Origin: DATCJA01 sp963814955
Lineage (GTDB): Bacteria; Acidobacteriota; Vicinamibacteria; Vicinamibacterales; UBA2999
Length of the DNA stretch: 64,000 bases
NCBI GenBank assembly: GCA_963814955.1
Contig: CAWFEX010000004.1
Span: 744,001 to 808,000, forward strand
Direction of reading: 5' to 3'
A model generated the notes under the pieces. It was not told where the DNA came from and made no database searches. It saw only the letters and a program-made list of their open reading frames with translations. This document shows, one piece after another, positions 44,039 to 53,797 of the stretch (position 1 is its first letter; each line of letters begins with the position of its first letter). The translations under genes and the position numbers were made by a program.

Positions 44039-45188
44039 GAGAAGCTCCCAGGGTCAATGCACGGCGGGTCAGCGGCGCCAGCCGGCGTCGTGCTTCAACG
44101 GCACCGTGATGCAGCCAACCGCCAAAGTGCGCGGGAAACACGTGGATGCGGTGAAGCATCCGCGCGTTGTTGGCCCAGAGCCACTTGTACGGCTCCGCGC
44201 CCCACAGCATGTCGAATACCTGCATCCCTTCATCGAGCGCCGCACGAATCGACAGTGCCATCAGCACGAGGCCGATGCTGTCGCGCTGATAGCGGGCATC
44301 GAACCCATGTTGATAGAAGTAGAACCGGCCGTCGTAGCCGAAGCCGTACATCACCGCCGCGACCGCGCCGTTCGCTCGCAGCACGTACATCTGCAGCCAC
44401 CCGGATTCGAGCATGCGCTGCGTGGCTTCGTCGTGAAAGGCTCTCAGCTGCCGAGTCAGAAATGCCGTGGAGCCTCCTTGTGCCCGAAACCGCCATTCGT
44501 GGAAGTTGAAGAGGGCCGTCAACGCTTCGTCGCGCTGCCGCTCGGTGGTGACCCGTTCGAACGCCGGCCGCAGCCGCTGTTCGGCCGCCCTCAACCGACG
44601 ACGGACGTTGGCGCGATGGGCGGAACCACGGGTTGCCAGATACGAATCCCACGTGTGCCCCTGGAGATCGATCACCGGACACACACCGTCGGGCACCATC
44701 GACGATGTCCAGCCGTCAGCACGAAGCTGGTTGACCAGCTTCGTCGTCAACGAACACTCCAGGACGTGGTCCAGCCGAAAAGACCAGGCCCTGGTTGCGA
44801 TGAACTTCGCGATGTGTTGGAGCGCGTCGGCTTCGTGCCCTCGCCGGACGATCAGATCCAGATAGTCGGACCCTGCGTGACCCGTGCCGAGAAACTCAAC
44901 GCACGGAAACCATCCGAACGACCGCCGGATCATGAGCGGCGCCACGGCTATCAACTGGCTTCCCGACCATACCGCAAGGATCTGAAGGGCGGCGGTTCCG
45001 CGCAGGTGTGTCCACCAGGCATGAAGCCACTCGAACGTCAGGAAAGGGTTGTTCGTCGCGCTGGCATCCAGGAGCTCGTTCCAGTGCGGTCGGAGCGCTT
45101 CAAGTCCAGAGAGGTCCTGAACCGCTTCGATTCGAGTGAGCTCGCCCCGCTCCCCCGGATGTGCCGCGACGTCGGCGAAGGAGACCAT
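44031..45188 (-). CDS. GNAT/BcsL-type acyltransferase
   Basis: A 385-residue double-GNAT protein of the CelD/BcsL kind found in exopolysaccharide loci. The N-terminal half has NNPFLTFEWLHAWWTHLRG and LQILAVWSGSQLIAVAPLMIRR. The C-terminal half has RFYFYQHGFDARYQRDSIGLVLMALSIRAALDEGMQVFDMLWGAEPYKWLWA, a typical acyl-CoA/aminoacyl-binding arrangement. It likely transfers an acyl or aminoacyl group to an amino sugar. The start ATG overlaps the DegT stop (TGATG) and follows a gggagggg ribosome site, so the two are coupled. Confidence 0.85.
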   Translation of the reverse strand: MVSFADVAAHPGERGELTRIEAVQDLSGLEALRPHWNELLDASATNNPFLTFEWLHAWWTHLRGTAALQILAVWSGSQLIAVAPLMIRRSFGWFPCVEFLGTGHAGSDYLDLIVRRGHEADALQHIAKFIATRAWSFRLDHVLECSLTTKLVNQLRADGWTSSMVPDGVCPVIDLQGHTWDSYLATRGSAHRANVRRRLRAAEQRLRPAFERVTTERQRDEALTALFNFHEWRFRAQGGSTAFLTRQLRAFHDEATQRMLESGWLQMYVLRANGAVAAVMYGFGYDGRFYFYQHGFDARYQRDSIGLVLMALSIRAALDEGMQVFDMLWGAEPYKWLWANNARMLHRIHVFPAHFGGWLHHGAVEARRRLAPLTRRALTLGASRV

Positions 45189-46354
45189 CACACACCCCTC
45201 CCGGTTGCGATGGCCGATGCGTGACGCGCAACGTGCAGAATCTGGCGCGTGGTCAGATCCTGATGGATCGGCAGTTCGAGAACGTGTGCACGCAGATATT
45301 TCGCGTCCGCGGACATCTCCTCTCCTGATTCCACGCTCTCGTTCCAGAACTCGAGGGCGTCGATGCCTCGACCCTGCAAGGCGGCCGCGGCTTCGTGCTT
45401 GTCGGGGACCAGAATCGGAAAGAAGAGGGGACACACACCGTCTGGCAGCTCTTGAAAGACGCGGACGACTGTTCTGTCGAGCAGCGTGTCGAGCAGCCGG
45501 TAGTTGGCTATCCGCCGGCGGCGGATTTCCGGAATGTCGAACCGCCCGAGCAGCCTCGACGACACGCGCGACATGGCGAGATCGACTTCGTCCAGATTGA
45601 ACCCGATATCGCCGACGTTGCTGCGGCGGACGTTCAGTGCGCCCGCCACCCGACCGAGTCCGCGCTTGGCCGATTGCAGTGCAGCCCCAAGCCCGTTGAC
45701 ACGGCCACGGGTACGCTGGACGAGCAGTTCCGCAGTCCGCCCGATGACGGATGCCGGTCCGGCGGCGCGAAGCTGGAGCCGTTCGAGGTCGTCCAGACGG
45801 GGCCCGTTCTGTACGAGAAAGGCGCCGTTTGGAAGCGGAAGCGTCTTGTAAAGACAGAATACCGACCAGTTGCCAAACGTGCCGAGCGGCTGCCCGTCGA
45901 CCTCGCTGAAGAGCGACAACGCGCAGTCTTCGACGAGGAGCATTCCCCGTGTGCGGCAGACATCAACGAGCGCTGACACCGGTTGCGGCCAGCCGACGTA
46001 GTGGATGACGTAAAGGACGTCCGGCCGATAGCGCTCACACAGTTGTTGAATGTCACCGACGTCGAGCTGCATGCCGCGGTCAATCCGGTAGTAGTGAACA
46101 CGTGCGCCGGCGGCACGGATCGCGAGGATTTCGTTGCCGCTGTTGTAGTCGGGCACGAGCACGGTTAACTGCGGGTTGCGCTCGACAAGCGCGCGAAACA
46201 GGTGATAGATGGCGTTGCGCGCCCGGTAGAAGGGCAGTCGGCCGGCGACGTCCAGCGGAAAGCAGCTCGGTGCCGCCGCGGGCATCGAGCGCAGCAGATC
46301 GATGGCCGAAAGGCCCTGGTACGTCGGGACGAACGTGTCGGTTACGCCCACCAT
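45188..46354 (-). CDS. DegT/DnrJ/EryC1-type PLP aminotransferase
   Basis: A sugar aminotransferase of 388 residues. Fold-type I features are present: VLVPDYNSGNEILAIRAAG, DVLYVIHYVGWPQ, LLVEDCALSLFSEVDG and the PLP lysine in VFCLYKTLPLPNGAFL. Enzymes of this family convert keto-sugar nucleotides to amino sugars, here presumably feeding the acyltransferases and the formyltransferase at 35028. No nucleotide-sugar dehydratase was found in the window. It overlaps the FemAB stop by 13 bases. GTG at 46351 would also work as start. Confidence 0.87.
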   Translation of the reverse strand: MVGVTDTFVPTYQGLSAIDLLRSMPAAAPSCFPLDVAGRLPFYRARNAIYHLFRALVERNPQLTVLVPDYNSGNEILAIRAAGARVHYYRIDRGMQLDVGDIQQLCERYRPDVLYVIHYVGWPQPVSALVDVCRTRGMLLVEDCALSLFSEVDGQPLGTFGNWSVFCLYKTLPLPNGAFLVQNGPRLDDLERLQLRAAGPASVIGRTAELLVQRTRGRVNGLGAALQSAKRGLGRVAGALNVRRSNVGDIGFNLDEVDLAMSRVSSRLLGRFDIPEIRRRRIANYRLLDTLLDRTVVRVFQELPDGVCPLFFPILVPDKHEAAAALQGRGIDALEFWNESVESGEEMSADAKYLRAHVLELPIHQDLTTRQILHVARHASAIATGRGV

Positions 46355-47506
46355 CGCTTCAACCCCGGTCCCCACTGGAACTTGATGGAATGCAAGAGTC
46401 GGGCACGCGGCGTGTCGGCGAACACGAACAGCCAGTCGTGGCCGCGTGTCGTGGACGTCCATTCGAGCTTCCACGGCTCACTGTCCCCGAGGAAATCCAC
46501 CTCGCAGAGCCCGCGCTCGCATGCATCACGGATGGCCAAATACGTGAGGAGCTTGAACGGCGCGCACGCCGAATATTCAGGGTCGTACCCCGTCTTGAAG
46601 AGGAACAGGCGGCGCTCGAAACATGCCCCGTACGACATGGCGACTCGGCGGTCACCAAGTTTCAGAAAGAGCAGCCGGAGCCAGCCGGCCCTTGTGCCAC
46701 GTTCGATGAGCGTTGAATAGAAACTCTGTACCGCGGGATCGCACGTAATGGCCGTGCCCGCCGACTGCTTCCAGCCTGATGCCTCGAGCCGCCACGCATC
46801 CGAAGACGCGGCCTCGATTGCGTCGCAATCCGTCAGGACTTCCAGCGACATCTCGCCGGCACGGTTCGCTCTCGCCAGGCGATTTCTCAAGTTGGACCTG
46901 AACTTGGCGGGCAGTCCGTTGAAGTACCTCGTCCCAGGTCGTATCCAGCGTCACGTACGGCGAATCGCTGCTCTTCCACATGCCAACCGGACAGCGATTC
47001 GCCGCTGCCAGTTGTGGAATCTCAGCGCGCGTACGCGAGTCGTGCTCGAGCTGACTGAGCAGCAACACGTCCCAACGGTCGCACTCGTCCTGAAGAGCGT
47101 TCCATATGGCGCGATATGACTCCTCGGGATGCGACGCAACGATCAGGTCGGTTCGTGGTGTGTGATCGTTGTGAATCATGCGGATGCGTTGCACCCGGAG
47201 GCCGTACATCACGACCGACTCGCGCATCAGCGGAGCAATCGCCGCAATTCGGCCATCGATCCGGACGATCAGCACGTGCAGCTGCGCGCCGGCCTCGAAC
47301 GCCTCCAGCCAGGTTCGTATCCATTCGTGCCGGAGGAACGGATGCATGACGGCCGCGCGGCGGACGGCGTCGTTCCATGCGGATTCGAGTTCGAGGAACT
47401 CTCCGTAATCGGTGACGACGTCCACGGTGCATCTCGTTGCACTGGGTACTTCGGCCAGAACAGGCCGTCGCACGGGCGTTGACGAGGCTGAAAGTGCGGG
47501 GATCAT
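46342..47506 (-). CDS. FemAB-like GNAT acyltransferase (frameshift near 46924-46928)
   Basis: An exopolysaccharide-locus acyltransferase of about 388 residues. The N-terminal half has MHPFLRHEWIRTWLEAF and LIVRIDGRIAAIAPLMR. At the GGTAC near 46924 an extra base breaks the frame: DTTWDE continues as YFNGLPAKFRSNLRNRLARANR. The C-terminal half has LRLLFLKLGDRRVAMSYGACFERRLFLFKTGYDPEYSACAPFKLLTYLAIRDACERG and ends WGPGLKRWW. Same general design as the proteins at 44031 and 56638. It starts within the GT4 stop (ATGA). Confidence 0.85.
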
Positions 47507-48663
47507 GCCGGAACCGGAAAGGGGACGCGCTGCTTGCGCGCAAGAAGCTCCGAATAGAGCTGTTCTGTTTCGCTGACCATCCGCTCCACGGAGAGATGAT
47601 CGTGAACGAACCGGCGTGCGGCCCCGCCAAGACGGCTCGCAAGCCCGCGGTCGTTCAGCAGGCGCGAGATCGCAGCCGCGAGAGATTGCGAATCTCCGGG
47701 CGGCACGAGGAGGCCGGTCTGTTCGTCGACGAGCGCCTCCGGCGTTCCGCCCACTCGGGTGGCCACCGTTGGCGCACCGGCCGCCATCGATTCGAGCAGC
47801 ACGTTCGACAACGCCTCGTTGAGCGACGGCATGACCGCGACGTCGGCGGCTGAAAGCAGGGCCGGCGCATCGGATCGAAGCCCCGCAAAGACGATGCGAT
47901 CGGCCACGCCATGGCTGGTCGCACGCGATTTCAACTCGTCCAGGTAGGCCCGCTGGCTCGGCGCCGTTTCGCCGACGATGAGGAACTGCGCCTCCTGATT
48001 GCGCGCCTTCAGGATGGCGGCGGCTGTGATCAGGTGCTCGAGGCCTTTCAAGCGCGCCAGCCGCGACACCACGACGACGAGCGGCGTGCCACGCGTTAGC
48101 TGGAGCTCGCGCCGAACACGCTCCGAATCGGTCGATCCCGTGAACTGCGTCAGATCGACGCCGTTCCTGATGACGACGATCTTCGACTCGTCATAGCCGT
48201 CGTTCACCAGCCAGTCCCTCACCGCCACGGCGTTCACGAGCACGCAATCGGCAAGCTGGCATACATAGCGCTGCACGCGCTTCTGCATCGGTGTCAGATA
48301 AGGTGCGCAGTCGCGGATCGATGCGATGACGACCGGCGCCGCGAACCGTGCGGGGGGAATCGCGAATACGTTGCCGTAGAAGTTGTAGGCGTGCACGATC
48401 TGCACCTGCCGGCGCGCGATGTGCCGAGCGAGCTTCGCTTGCTGCGTGAGCGCGGATACATTGCGGAACGATGTGACCTTGTATTCCGATAGCGGGATGC
48501 GCCGTTCCGTGATCTCCTGCACGAACGGCCCCCAGCGCCGCAGACATGCGAACTCGACGTCGAAGCGCGCCGTGTCGAGGCGCCTGGCGAGCATCATGAA
48601 CTGGTTTTCCGTGCCACCGCACATCAGAGTGGGAACGACTTTCAGAACCCGGGCGCCGCTCAT
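47503..48663 (-). CDS. GT4-type glycosyltransferase
   Basis: A 386-residue GT-B transferase with all expected parts: KVVPTLMCGGTENQFMMLARRL at the N-terminus, a middle RNGVDLTQF, and donor-domain VVVVSRLARLKGLEHLITAAAIL, FLIVGETAPSQ and EALSNVLLESMAAGAPTVATRVGG (E-x7-E). Cytosolic, adds one sugar of the repeat unit. It overlaps both neighbours by four bases (ATGA), within the tightly packed operon. Confidence 0.92.
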   Translation of the reverse strand: MSGARVLKVVPTLMCGGTENQFMMLARRLDTARFDVEFACLRRWGPFVQEITERRIPLSEYKVTSFRNVSALTQQAKLARHIARRQVQIVHAYNFYGNVFAIPPARFAAPVVIASIRDCAPYLTPMQKRVQRYVCQLADCVLVNAVAVRDWLVNDGYDESKIVVIRNGVDLTQFTGSTDSERVRRELQLTRGTPLVVVVSRLARLKGLEHLITAAAILKARNQEAQFLIVGETAPSQRAYLDELKSRATSHGVADRIVFAGLRSDAPALLSAADVAVMPSLNEALSNVLLESMAAGAPTVATRVGGTPEALVDEQTGLLVPPGDSQSLAAAISRLLNDRGLASRLGGAARRFVHDHLSVERMVSETEQLYSELLARKQRVPFPVPA

Positions 48664-50027
48664 CGCACGCTCCACGCCGGCTGCGGCGCCGTGACGACGG
48701 CCCTGCAGGTGTTGCGCAGAGCCACGGCCAGTCCGGCCACGCAGAAGAAATAAAACTGGTATGCGATTGGATGGAACATCGCCGCGACGCCGAATACCAC
48801 GAGCGACACCGTCACCCCCGAAGCCAACACACGCAGCTCGCGGAGGGAAGGATCGGCGGCGGCCCGCTTTTCGACGGCCCTGGCCGTTCGATAGCACGTC
48901 AGGTGCAGCCAGACGAAGAGCAGCAGGCCGGGGAGGCCCAGGTCGACGCCGTACTGCAGATACGCGTTGTGCACCCGCCTCCACGTGTCGATGCCGCGCT
49001 CGTCGTTCATCACGAGGATGTCCTGGCCGATGCCCGCGCCGATGATCGGGTTCTTCACGACGAGCCCGGCCGCAACCTTGGTATCTCTCCAGCGGCCCTG
49101 CGCGGAGCCGGTCGCGTCCTCCTCGATGTTCGTGATCGTGCCAATCCGGTTCGCGTAGCCGTCGGGTAGAAGTGGCAGCGCACAAAGCACCAGCAGAACG
49201 ACTCCCGCCGCCGGTGCGGGGCCCTTATGCCGCGCGAGCGCGACGACGCCCAGGACGAACGTTGCCGCCAGCGCAAGAAATCCGGCGCGGGAAAACGTCA
49301 GGATGATGGCTGCCATAGAGAGCAGCATCGTTCCGACAGCGAACAGGCGCTTCGGCCCGTGACAGGCCACGGCCAGTGCCCCGGTCAGCGGAACGATCAG
49401 ATTGAGCATCAACGCCAGATCGTTGGGGTTGGCCGTGAGAACACCCATGTAACCGGTGATGCGATAGAAACCCCGAGCGCCCGTAGAGATGAACGCGCCC
49501 GCGAGATAGTTGGCGACCCCGGTTGCCGCCAGCGGAATGGAACAGAGGGTCAGCGTCCACGCCATGATGCGGAAGCGTTCTGTGGTCGTGACAATGGTTC
49601 CCAACAGCCAGAAGAACGCGATGGCCTTCACGTAGTGGTCGGTGAGAATGCGTACGCTGCCGCCCGGCCAGACTGACATGGGGAGCGTCAGGATCGACCA
49701 GCAGAGGAGCGTCAGAGCGATACCGATTTCGGGCGAAAACGGCGTCACGGATCGGTGTCGCGCGGTGCGTTCGATCACATGCGCCGCCGCCGCGAGGCCG
49801 GCCGCAAGAAATGCGATGCGGGCGACTTTGAGGAGCGGAAACCACGACTGTGGCGACAGCAGCAGGATGGCGGTGAACGCCACCAGCGCGCCGAAGGCAA
49901 CGCTGCTGCCCGGCCGCGCTCCCGCGTGTACAGGGGAATGAGGTCGCGCCTGCCACCACGGTGCGGCGGCTGAAGCGGAGGGCTGAACAGTGGCAGCCGG
50001 CCGGTCGAGCGCGATGTCTAGTTGCAT
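48660..50027 (-). CDS. O-antigen ligase/polymerase-like membrane protein (Wzy-type)
   Basis: An inner-membrane protein of about 455 residues with ten or more helices. The Wzy_C-type periplasmic loop follows SMAAIILTFSRAGFLALAATFVLG and contains NPIIGAGIGQD and VHNAYLQYGVDLGLPGLLLFVW, both common in ligases and polymerases. It presumably polymerises the flipped repeat units, as expected for Wzx/Wzy systems. The ATG at 50027 is preferred to an upstream TTG (50039). Confidence 0.88.
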   Translation of the reverse strand: MQLDIALDRPAATVQPSASAAAPWWQARPHSPVHAGARPGSSVAFGALVAFTAILLLSPQSWFPLLKVARIAFLAAGLAAAAHVIERTARHRSVTPFSPEIGIALTLLCWSILTLPMSVWPGGSVRILTDHYVKAIAFFWLLGTIVTTTERFRIMAWTLTLCSIPLAATGVANYLAGAFISTGARGFYRITGYMGVLTANPNDLALMLNLIVPLTGALAVACHGPKRLFAVGTMLLSMAAIILTFSRAGFLALAATFVLGVVALARHKGPAPAAGVVLLVLCALPLLPDGYANRIGTITNIEEDATGSAQGRWRDTKVAAGLVVKNPIIGAGIGQDILVMNDERGIDTWRRVHNAYLQYGVDLGLPGLLLFVWLHLTCYRTARAVEKRAAADPSLRELRVLASGVTVSLVVFGVAAMFHPIAYQFYFFCVAGLAVALRNTCRAVVTAPQPAWSVR

Positions 50028-50039
50028 TTGAATTGGCAA

Positions 50040-50107
50040 ACGTAGGCCGGGTCCTCTGGACCCCGGCGAACCGGCGATCCGGAAAGGCCCGCCCTACGCG
50101 GGTTATG
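50040..50107. repeat. Family B repeat (CGTAGGCCGGG...GGCCCGCCCTACG)
   Basis: It reads acgtaggccgggtcctctggaccccgg and ends ggaaaggcccgccctacgcgggttatgaag. It fills the gap between the sugar transferase stop and the ligase start. Confidence 0.75.
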
Positions 50108-50113
50108 AAGGGT

Positions 50114-51376
50114 CTATGAATTACCCGGCCGAGTCCGGCTGGCGAGCAGCGGAACGTAGGCCACTTTCTCGGGCTGACGCCGCGGGTTCTCAGGCTGACG
50201 ACGCGGGGGCGCCGGCACGAGTTCGCTTCGACTTGGCGACGGATGCCGCACCGCGCTCGCGCCCTTACCGCAGACACAGATGCCGACCGTCTCGAGCAGA
50301 ATTCGCGCGTCCAGCCAGATCGACCGGTTCTTGATGTAGAACAGGTCGTACCGCATCTTTTCCGTTTCCTCGTCGAAGTTGTTGGCGTAGCCGTAACGCA
50401 CCTGCGCCCAGCCGGTCACCCCCGGGCGCACGCTGGATCGAAGGCCGTAATAGGCAATCCGGTCCATGAACACCGCGTGATTGCTTGTGGGGTGTGGCCG
50501 TGGGCCGACGAGGTTCATGTCGCCACGCAGCACGTTCCAGAACTGGGGCAGCTCGTCGAGGCGGAACCGCCGCAGCCATCGGCCGATTCCGGTGATCCGG
50601 TCGATGTTGTCGATCACCCACTCCGATTTCGCCTCGGTGCACGGATGCATCGTCCGGAACTTGATGAGCCCGAAGGGACGCCCTTCCCGGCCGGCCCGCT
50701 CCTGAACGAAGAAGACGGGACCGCGCGAGTCGAGCTTGATGGCGACTGCCAGCAGGACGAGCAGCGGCGCCACCAGCACCAGAGCGATGGCGGCGACGGC
50801 CATGCTGACGAGCCGTGCCAGGATCTGGGCGGTCCCATGGTTCCTGAATCCCTTTGCCATGATCAGAACGCTCGGGCGAAGCGCTTCGATGGCGATCTTG
50901 CCGGTGAGACGCTCGTAGAAGTCGAGCGCATCTTCCACGAGGATTCCTCCCACGCGGCATTCGAGAAGCGACTGCATCGGCAGATGATCGCGGCGATCTG
51001 CCGCCGCAACGACGATGTGGGTCGGTCTGACACGCTCGACGATGTCGGCGAGCATGTCGCACGGGCCGAGCCAGGGTGCGGTACGAGGTACGTCGGGATC
51101 CGGCCGATCGTTGTCGACCACACCCGTCACCGTGTAGCGCTGCGTGCTCGCTGCGGCAATTTCCTCGGCCAGCTTCCAGGTGAGCGGTCCTGCGCCGAGA
51201 ATCAGGACGCGCCGTCCCTTGCCGGGGAATTCACGCAGGGCGAGGCGGGCGACTGCCGCCGTGGCGACGATCAGCAGCAGTGCCGACACGAACTGGACGT
51301 TCGTGGCGGCGGACACGAGCTGCCATCCGAAGAGCATCAACGGTGCGAAATCGACCGTGGTGAACATAGGTTCCAT
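50114..51376 (-). CDS. Exopolysaccharide polyprenyl glycosylphosphotransferase
   Basis: The initiating enzyme that puts the first sugar phosphate on undecaprenyl phosphate (family TIGR03025/TIGR03013 type). The N-terminal part has only one or two membrane helices, then the nucleotide-binding-like RRVLILGAGPLTWKLAEEIA domain. The C-terminal bacterial sugar transferase domain carries GPVFFVQERAGREGRPFGLIKFRTM, RRFRLDELPQFWNVLRGDMNLVGPRP, GVTGWAQVRYGYANN and EKMRYDLFYIKNRSIWLDARILLET. The last 50 residues are Arg/Pro-rich and look non-native. The N-terminal membrane part is shorter than the usual four helices. Confidence 0.9.
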   Translation of the reverse strand: MEPMFTTVDFAPLMLFGWQLVSAATNVQFVSALLLIVATAAVARLALREFPGKGRRVLILGAGPLTWKLAEEIAAASTQRYTVTGVVDNDRPDPDVPRTAPWLGPCDMLADIVERVRPTHIVVAAADRRDHLPMQSLLECRVGGILVEDALDFYERLTGKIAIEALRPSVLIMAKGFRNHGTAQILARLVSMAVAAIALVLVAPLLVLLAVAIKLDSRGPVFFVQERAGREGRPFGLIKFRTMHPCTEAKSEWVIDNIDRITGIGRWLRRFRLDELPQFWNVLRGDMNLVGPRPHPTSNHAVFMDRIAYYGLRSSVRPGVTGWAQVRYGYANNFDEETEKMRYDLFYIKNRSIWLDARILLETVGICVCGKGASAVRHPSPSRSELVPAPPRRQPENPRRQPEKVAYVPLLASRTRPGNS

Positions 51377-51395
51377 GGGGGATGTGAGGTGTCTT

Positions 51396-52148
51396 TCACG
51401 CCTCGCTGGGTAAACGTGACGGTTCGGGGAAGTACTCGCGGTAGTACCAGTTGTAATACCCGAAGAGCGGCCGCTCGTCGCGGTTGAAGACGATTCCGAG
51501 CACCTTGGCGGGGTCGATCATGTTGAGCGACTCGCCCAGAAGCTTGCGCGGCGTCTGGTTGGCGGCGACAACCATCAGCACTCCGTCGACCGATTTGGCG
51601 AGGAGAGCGGAATCGAAGACAGGGAGCAGCGGAGGCGTGTCCAGCACGATGTACGCGTACTGGCTCCGCGCCTCCGCGAGGAATTCGTCGAGCCTGGGCG
51701 ATCGCAGGATCTCGCTGATCCCGCGGCGTGCGAGCCCGGCCGTGACCAGCGACAGATTCAACCTGTGGGCATGCCTGGCTACCTGCGCAAGGCCGACGCT
51801 GCGATCGCTCAGCGCGTCAGCCAGGCCGAGCGTCTCGTTGGGGACGCCGAAGAGAGTGGCGATGGAAGGCCGGCGCAGATCGGCATCGATGAGCAATACG
51901 CGTTCGTCGCCGCCACGGGCGAGCGCTCCGGCCAGATTGACGGCGGTTACGGTCTTTCCGTCGCCTGCCGCGGGGCTGGTGATGGCGATCGCCTTCATTT
52001 CACGCGCGCGTGCCAAACGCTCAATCGTGAGGCGCAGGCCCTGGTACTGCTCGGCCGCGAACGAGGCCGGGTCTGTGAGGCTCACGAGCCGCTTGTCACA
52101 GGCTCGCAGAGAATCTGGTTCTCTCGTGTTCAGGATGCCGTTACGCAT
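51396..52148 (-). CDS. CpsD/CapB-type tyrosine kinase (BY-kinase)
   Basis: A 250-residue bacterial tyrosine kinase domain. Walker A is ITSPAAGDGKTVTAVNLAGALA, Walker A' is VLLIDADLRRPS, Walker B is YIVLDTPPLLPVFD, and the C-terminal tyrosine cluster is FGYYNWYYREYF. It acts with the chain-length protein encoded next, in a split BY-kinase arrangement, controlling polymer length and export. The gene lies eleven bases after the chain-length gene stop. Confidence 0.93.
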   Translation of the reverse strand: MRNGILNTREPDSLRACDKRLVSLTDPASFAAEQYQGLRLTIERLARAREMKAIAITSPAAGDGKTVTAVNLAGALARGGDERVLLIDADLRRPSIATLFGVPNETLGLADALSDRSVGLAQVARHAHRLNLSLVTAGLARRGISEILRSPRLDEFLAEARSQYAYIVLDTPPLLPVFDSALLAKSVDGVLMVVAANQTPRKLLGESLNMIDPAKVLGIVFNRDERPLFGYYNWYYREYFPEPSRLPSEA

Positions 52149-52159
52149 GGGATCGGTCC

Positions 52160-53788
52160 TCAGAAGGCAATCATCCGGGCGAGTTGAGCGTTGTCGCGGG
52201 CGAGATACGCCGCCGTGGTCGCGACGAGCGCGACGGCGGCGAGCGTGCTCGCGGTTGCTAACGCAAGCTTCAGTCTGTGGTTCGTCGTGGAGGGGCCTAT
52301 CGGCGGAATCGACACGAGCACCGGCACCGTCGTGTAATCGCGCAGCTGATCGACGGTGTGAAACGCAGTGTCGAATTGTTCCCGGATCAGCACGGCAACT
52401 GCCGCAGCCGCGGCAGCCAGCAGCAATCCCATGATCAGCAGCCTGAAGCGGTTGGGCGCCGCCGGGCCCTCAGGCGGCAATGCCGGCTCCAGGACGCGGA
52501 ACGTTTCGCCCGCCCGATCCGTTTCCAGACTCTGCGTCAGCTGTGCTTCGTCGTAGCGCTTGAGCAGCGAGTCGTACTGATCTTTGGCGGCCGCGTAATC
52601 GCGCGTGATCAGCGCGTAATCCTGCTGGCGCTGCGGCGAGCTCTCGAGCCGCCGTTCGAAGCCACTGATCGTCTGGCGGATGCCTGCTTCTTCCTGCCTG
52701 AGCTTCTCGAGCTCCGTACCGAGGTTCTCGATCGTTCGGCGGCGAACCTGCGGTGTGGGAGCGTTGGGGTCACTGGCGCCGATCCGCGCTGCCGCCGCCG
52801 CCGCCTCCGCCTCCTTGCGCTTGCGCCCCTCTTCGGCTTCTGCGGACTTGTACTCGCGCTCCATGACCACGAGCTGTTCGCGGAGCCGCACCACGTCAGG
52901 ATGCCTTTCGGTGAACTGCGCTTCGGCTTGCGACAACTGCAATTTGATCTCTTCAATGTTCTTGAGTCGCTCGATACCCTCGGGCGAGATCTCGCCGCCG
53001 CCGGAGACGCGCGCGACGACCCCGGGATCCTGCAGTCCGTCGAACAGCTTGTCGCGCTGCTCGATGATGCGAATCTGCGATTCGCCGTTCAGGCGGAGTT
53101 GCGTGTTCAATCGCTCGAGGGTCGCCAGATTGACACCGACCTGCTGCGGCAGCTCGCCGGTGTAGCGATCGGTGAAAGTCTTCATCGCCCCGTCGTGGCG
53201 GTCGAGCTGCGCTTTTGCTTCTGCGAGCTGCTCCTTCAGGAACTCCGTCGTACGGGTTGCTTCCTGGGTGCGCATGTCCTGGTTCTGCTGCACGTAAAAG
53301 GCGGCGACGGCGTTGGTCACCTCGGCGACGCTGTCACGTGAATCGCCTGTGTAACTGAGCGTGAACGAGACGGTTTTCGTCCGGCCGCTGACCTGCTCCG
53401 GGCCGGCCGGCTGGACCGCGATGTCGTTGCGCGCCTGGGTGAGCACCTCTTCCATGCCCGCCCGCCTCCGGAGATCCGGGTACAGGTTGAACCGCTCGAT
53501 CAGCGCAATCAGGCGCTCGCGGCTGAGGATTTCCTGTTTGATGACGTACAGACGGCTTTCGAGCTCGCCGGCCACGGGAGCCCGCACGACCGTCTCGGAA
53601 ATCGACCGTTCGACGACGACAAGAGCGGTTGACTTGTACAAGTCCGGCAGATACATCGCGAACGACACCGCCGCGGCAAGGACGACGGCGAAGACCGCGG
53701 CTGCCAGCATGGCGCGGCGGCGCGCAATCTCCAGGATCCGGAGTGCCAGCGAGTCGTCACCGGGGGTCGACAGCATTTCACGTGACAT
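52160..53788 (-). CDS. Wzz/GumC-type polysaccharide chain-length protein
   Basis: 542 residues. Two membrane helices bracket a large periplasmic coiled-coil region (AMLAAAVFAVVLAAAVSFAM near the start; LLIMGLLLAAAAAAVAVLI near residue 450). Coiled-coil stretches run from about 190 to 410 (LNTQLRLNGESQI, AEAQFTERHPDVVRLREQL, GTELEKLRQEE). It follows the TIGR03007 pattern of PEP-CTERM-locus proteins, including the conserved TERHPDV. The C-terminus ends with a third short hydrophobic segment. The kinase domain is separate (51396). Confidence 0.92.
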   Translation of the reverse strand: MSREMLSTPGDDSLALRILEIARRRAMLAAAVFAVVLAAAVSFAMYLPDLYKSTALVVVERSISETVVRAPVAGELESRLYVIKQEILSRERLIALIERFNLYPDLRRRAGMEEVLTQARNDIAVQPAGPEQVSGRTKTVSFTLSYTGDSRDSVAEVTNAVAAFYVQQNQDMRTQEATRTTEFLKEQLAEAKAQLDRHDGAMKTFTDRYTGELPQQVGVNLATLERLNTQLRLNGESQIRIIEQRDKLFDGLQDPGVVARVSGGGEISPEGIERLKNIEEIKLQLSQAEAQFTERHPDVVRLREQLVVMEREYKSAEAEEGRKRKEAEAAAAAARIGASDPNAPTPQVRRRTIENLGTELEKLRQEEAGIRQTISGFERRLESSPQRQQDYALITRDYAAAKDQYDSLLKRYDEAQLTQSLETDRAGETFRVLEPALPPEGPAAPNRFRLLIMGLLLAAAAAAVAVLIREQFDTAFHTVDQLRDYTTVPVLVSIPPIGPSTTNHRLKLALATASTLAAVALVATTAAYLARDNAQLARMIAF

Positions 53789-53797
53789 GGAGGCCTC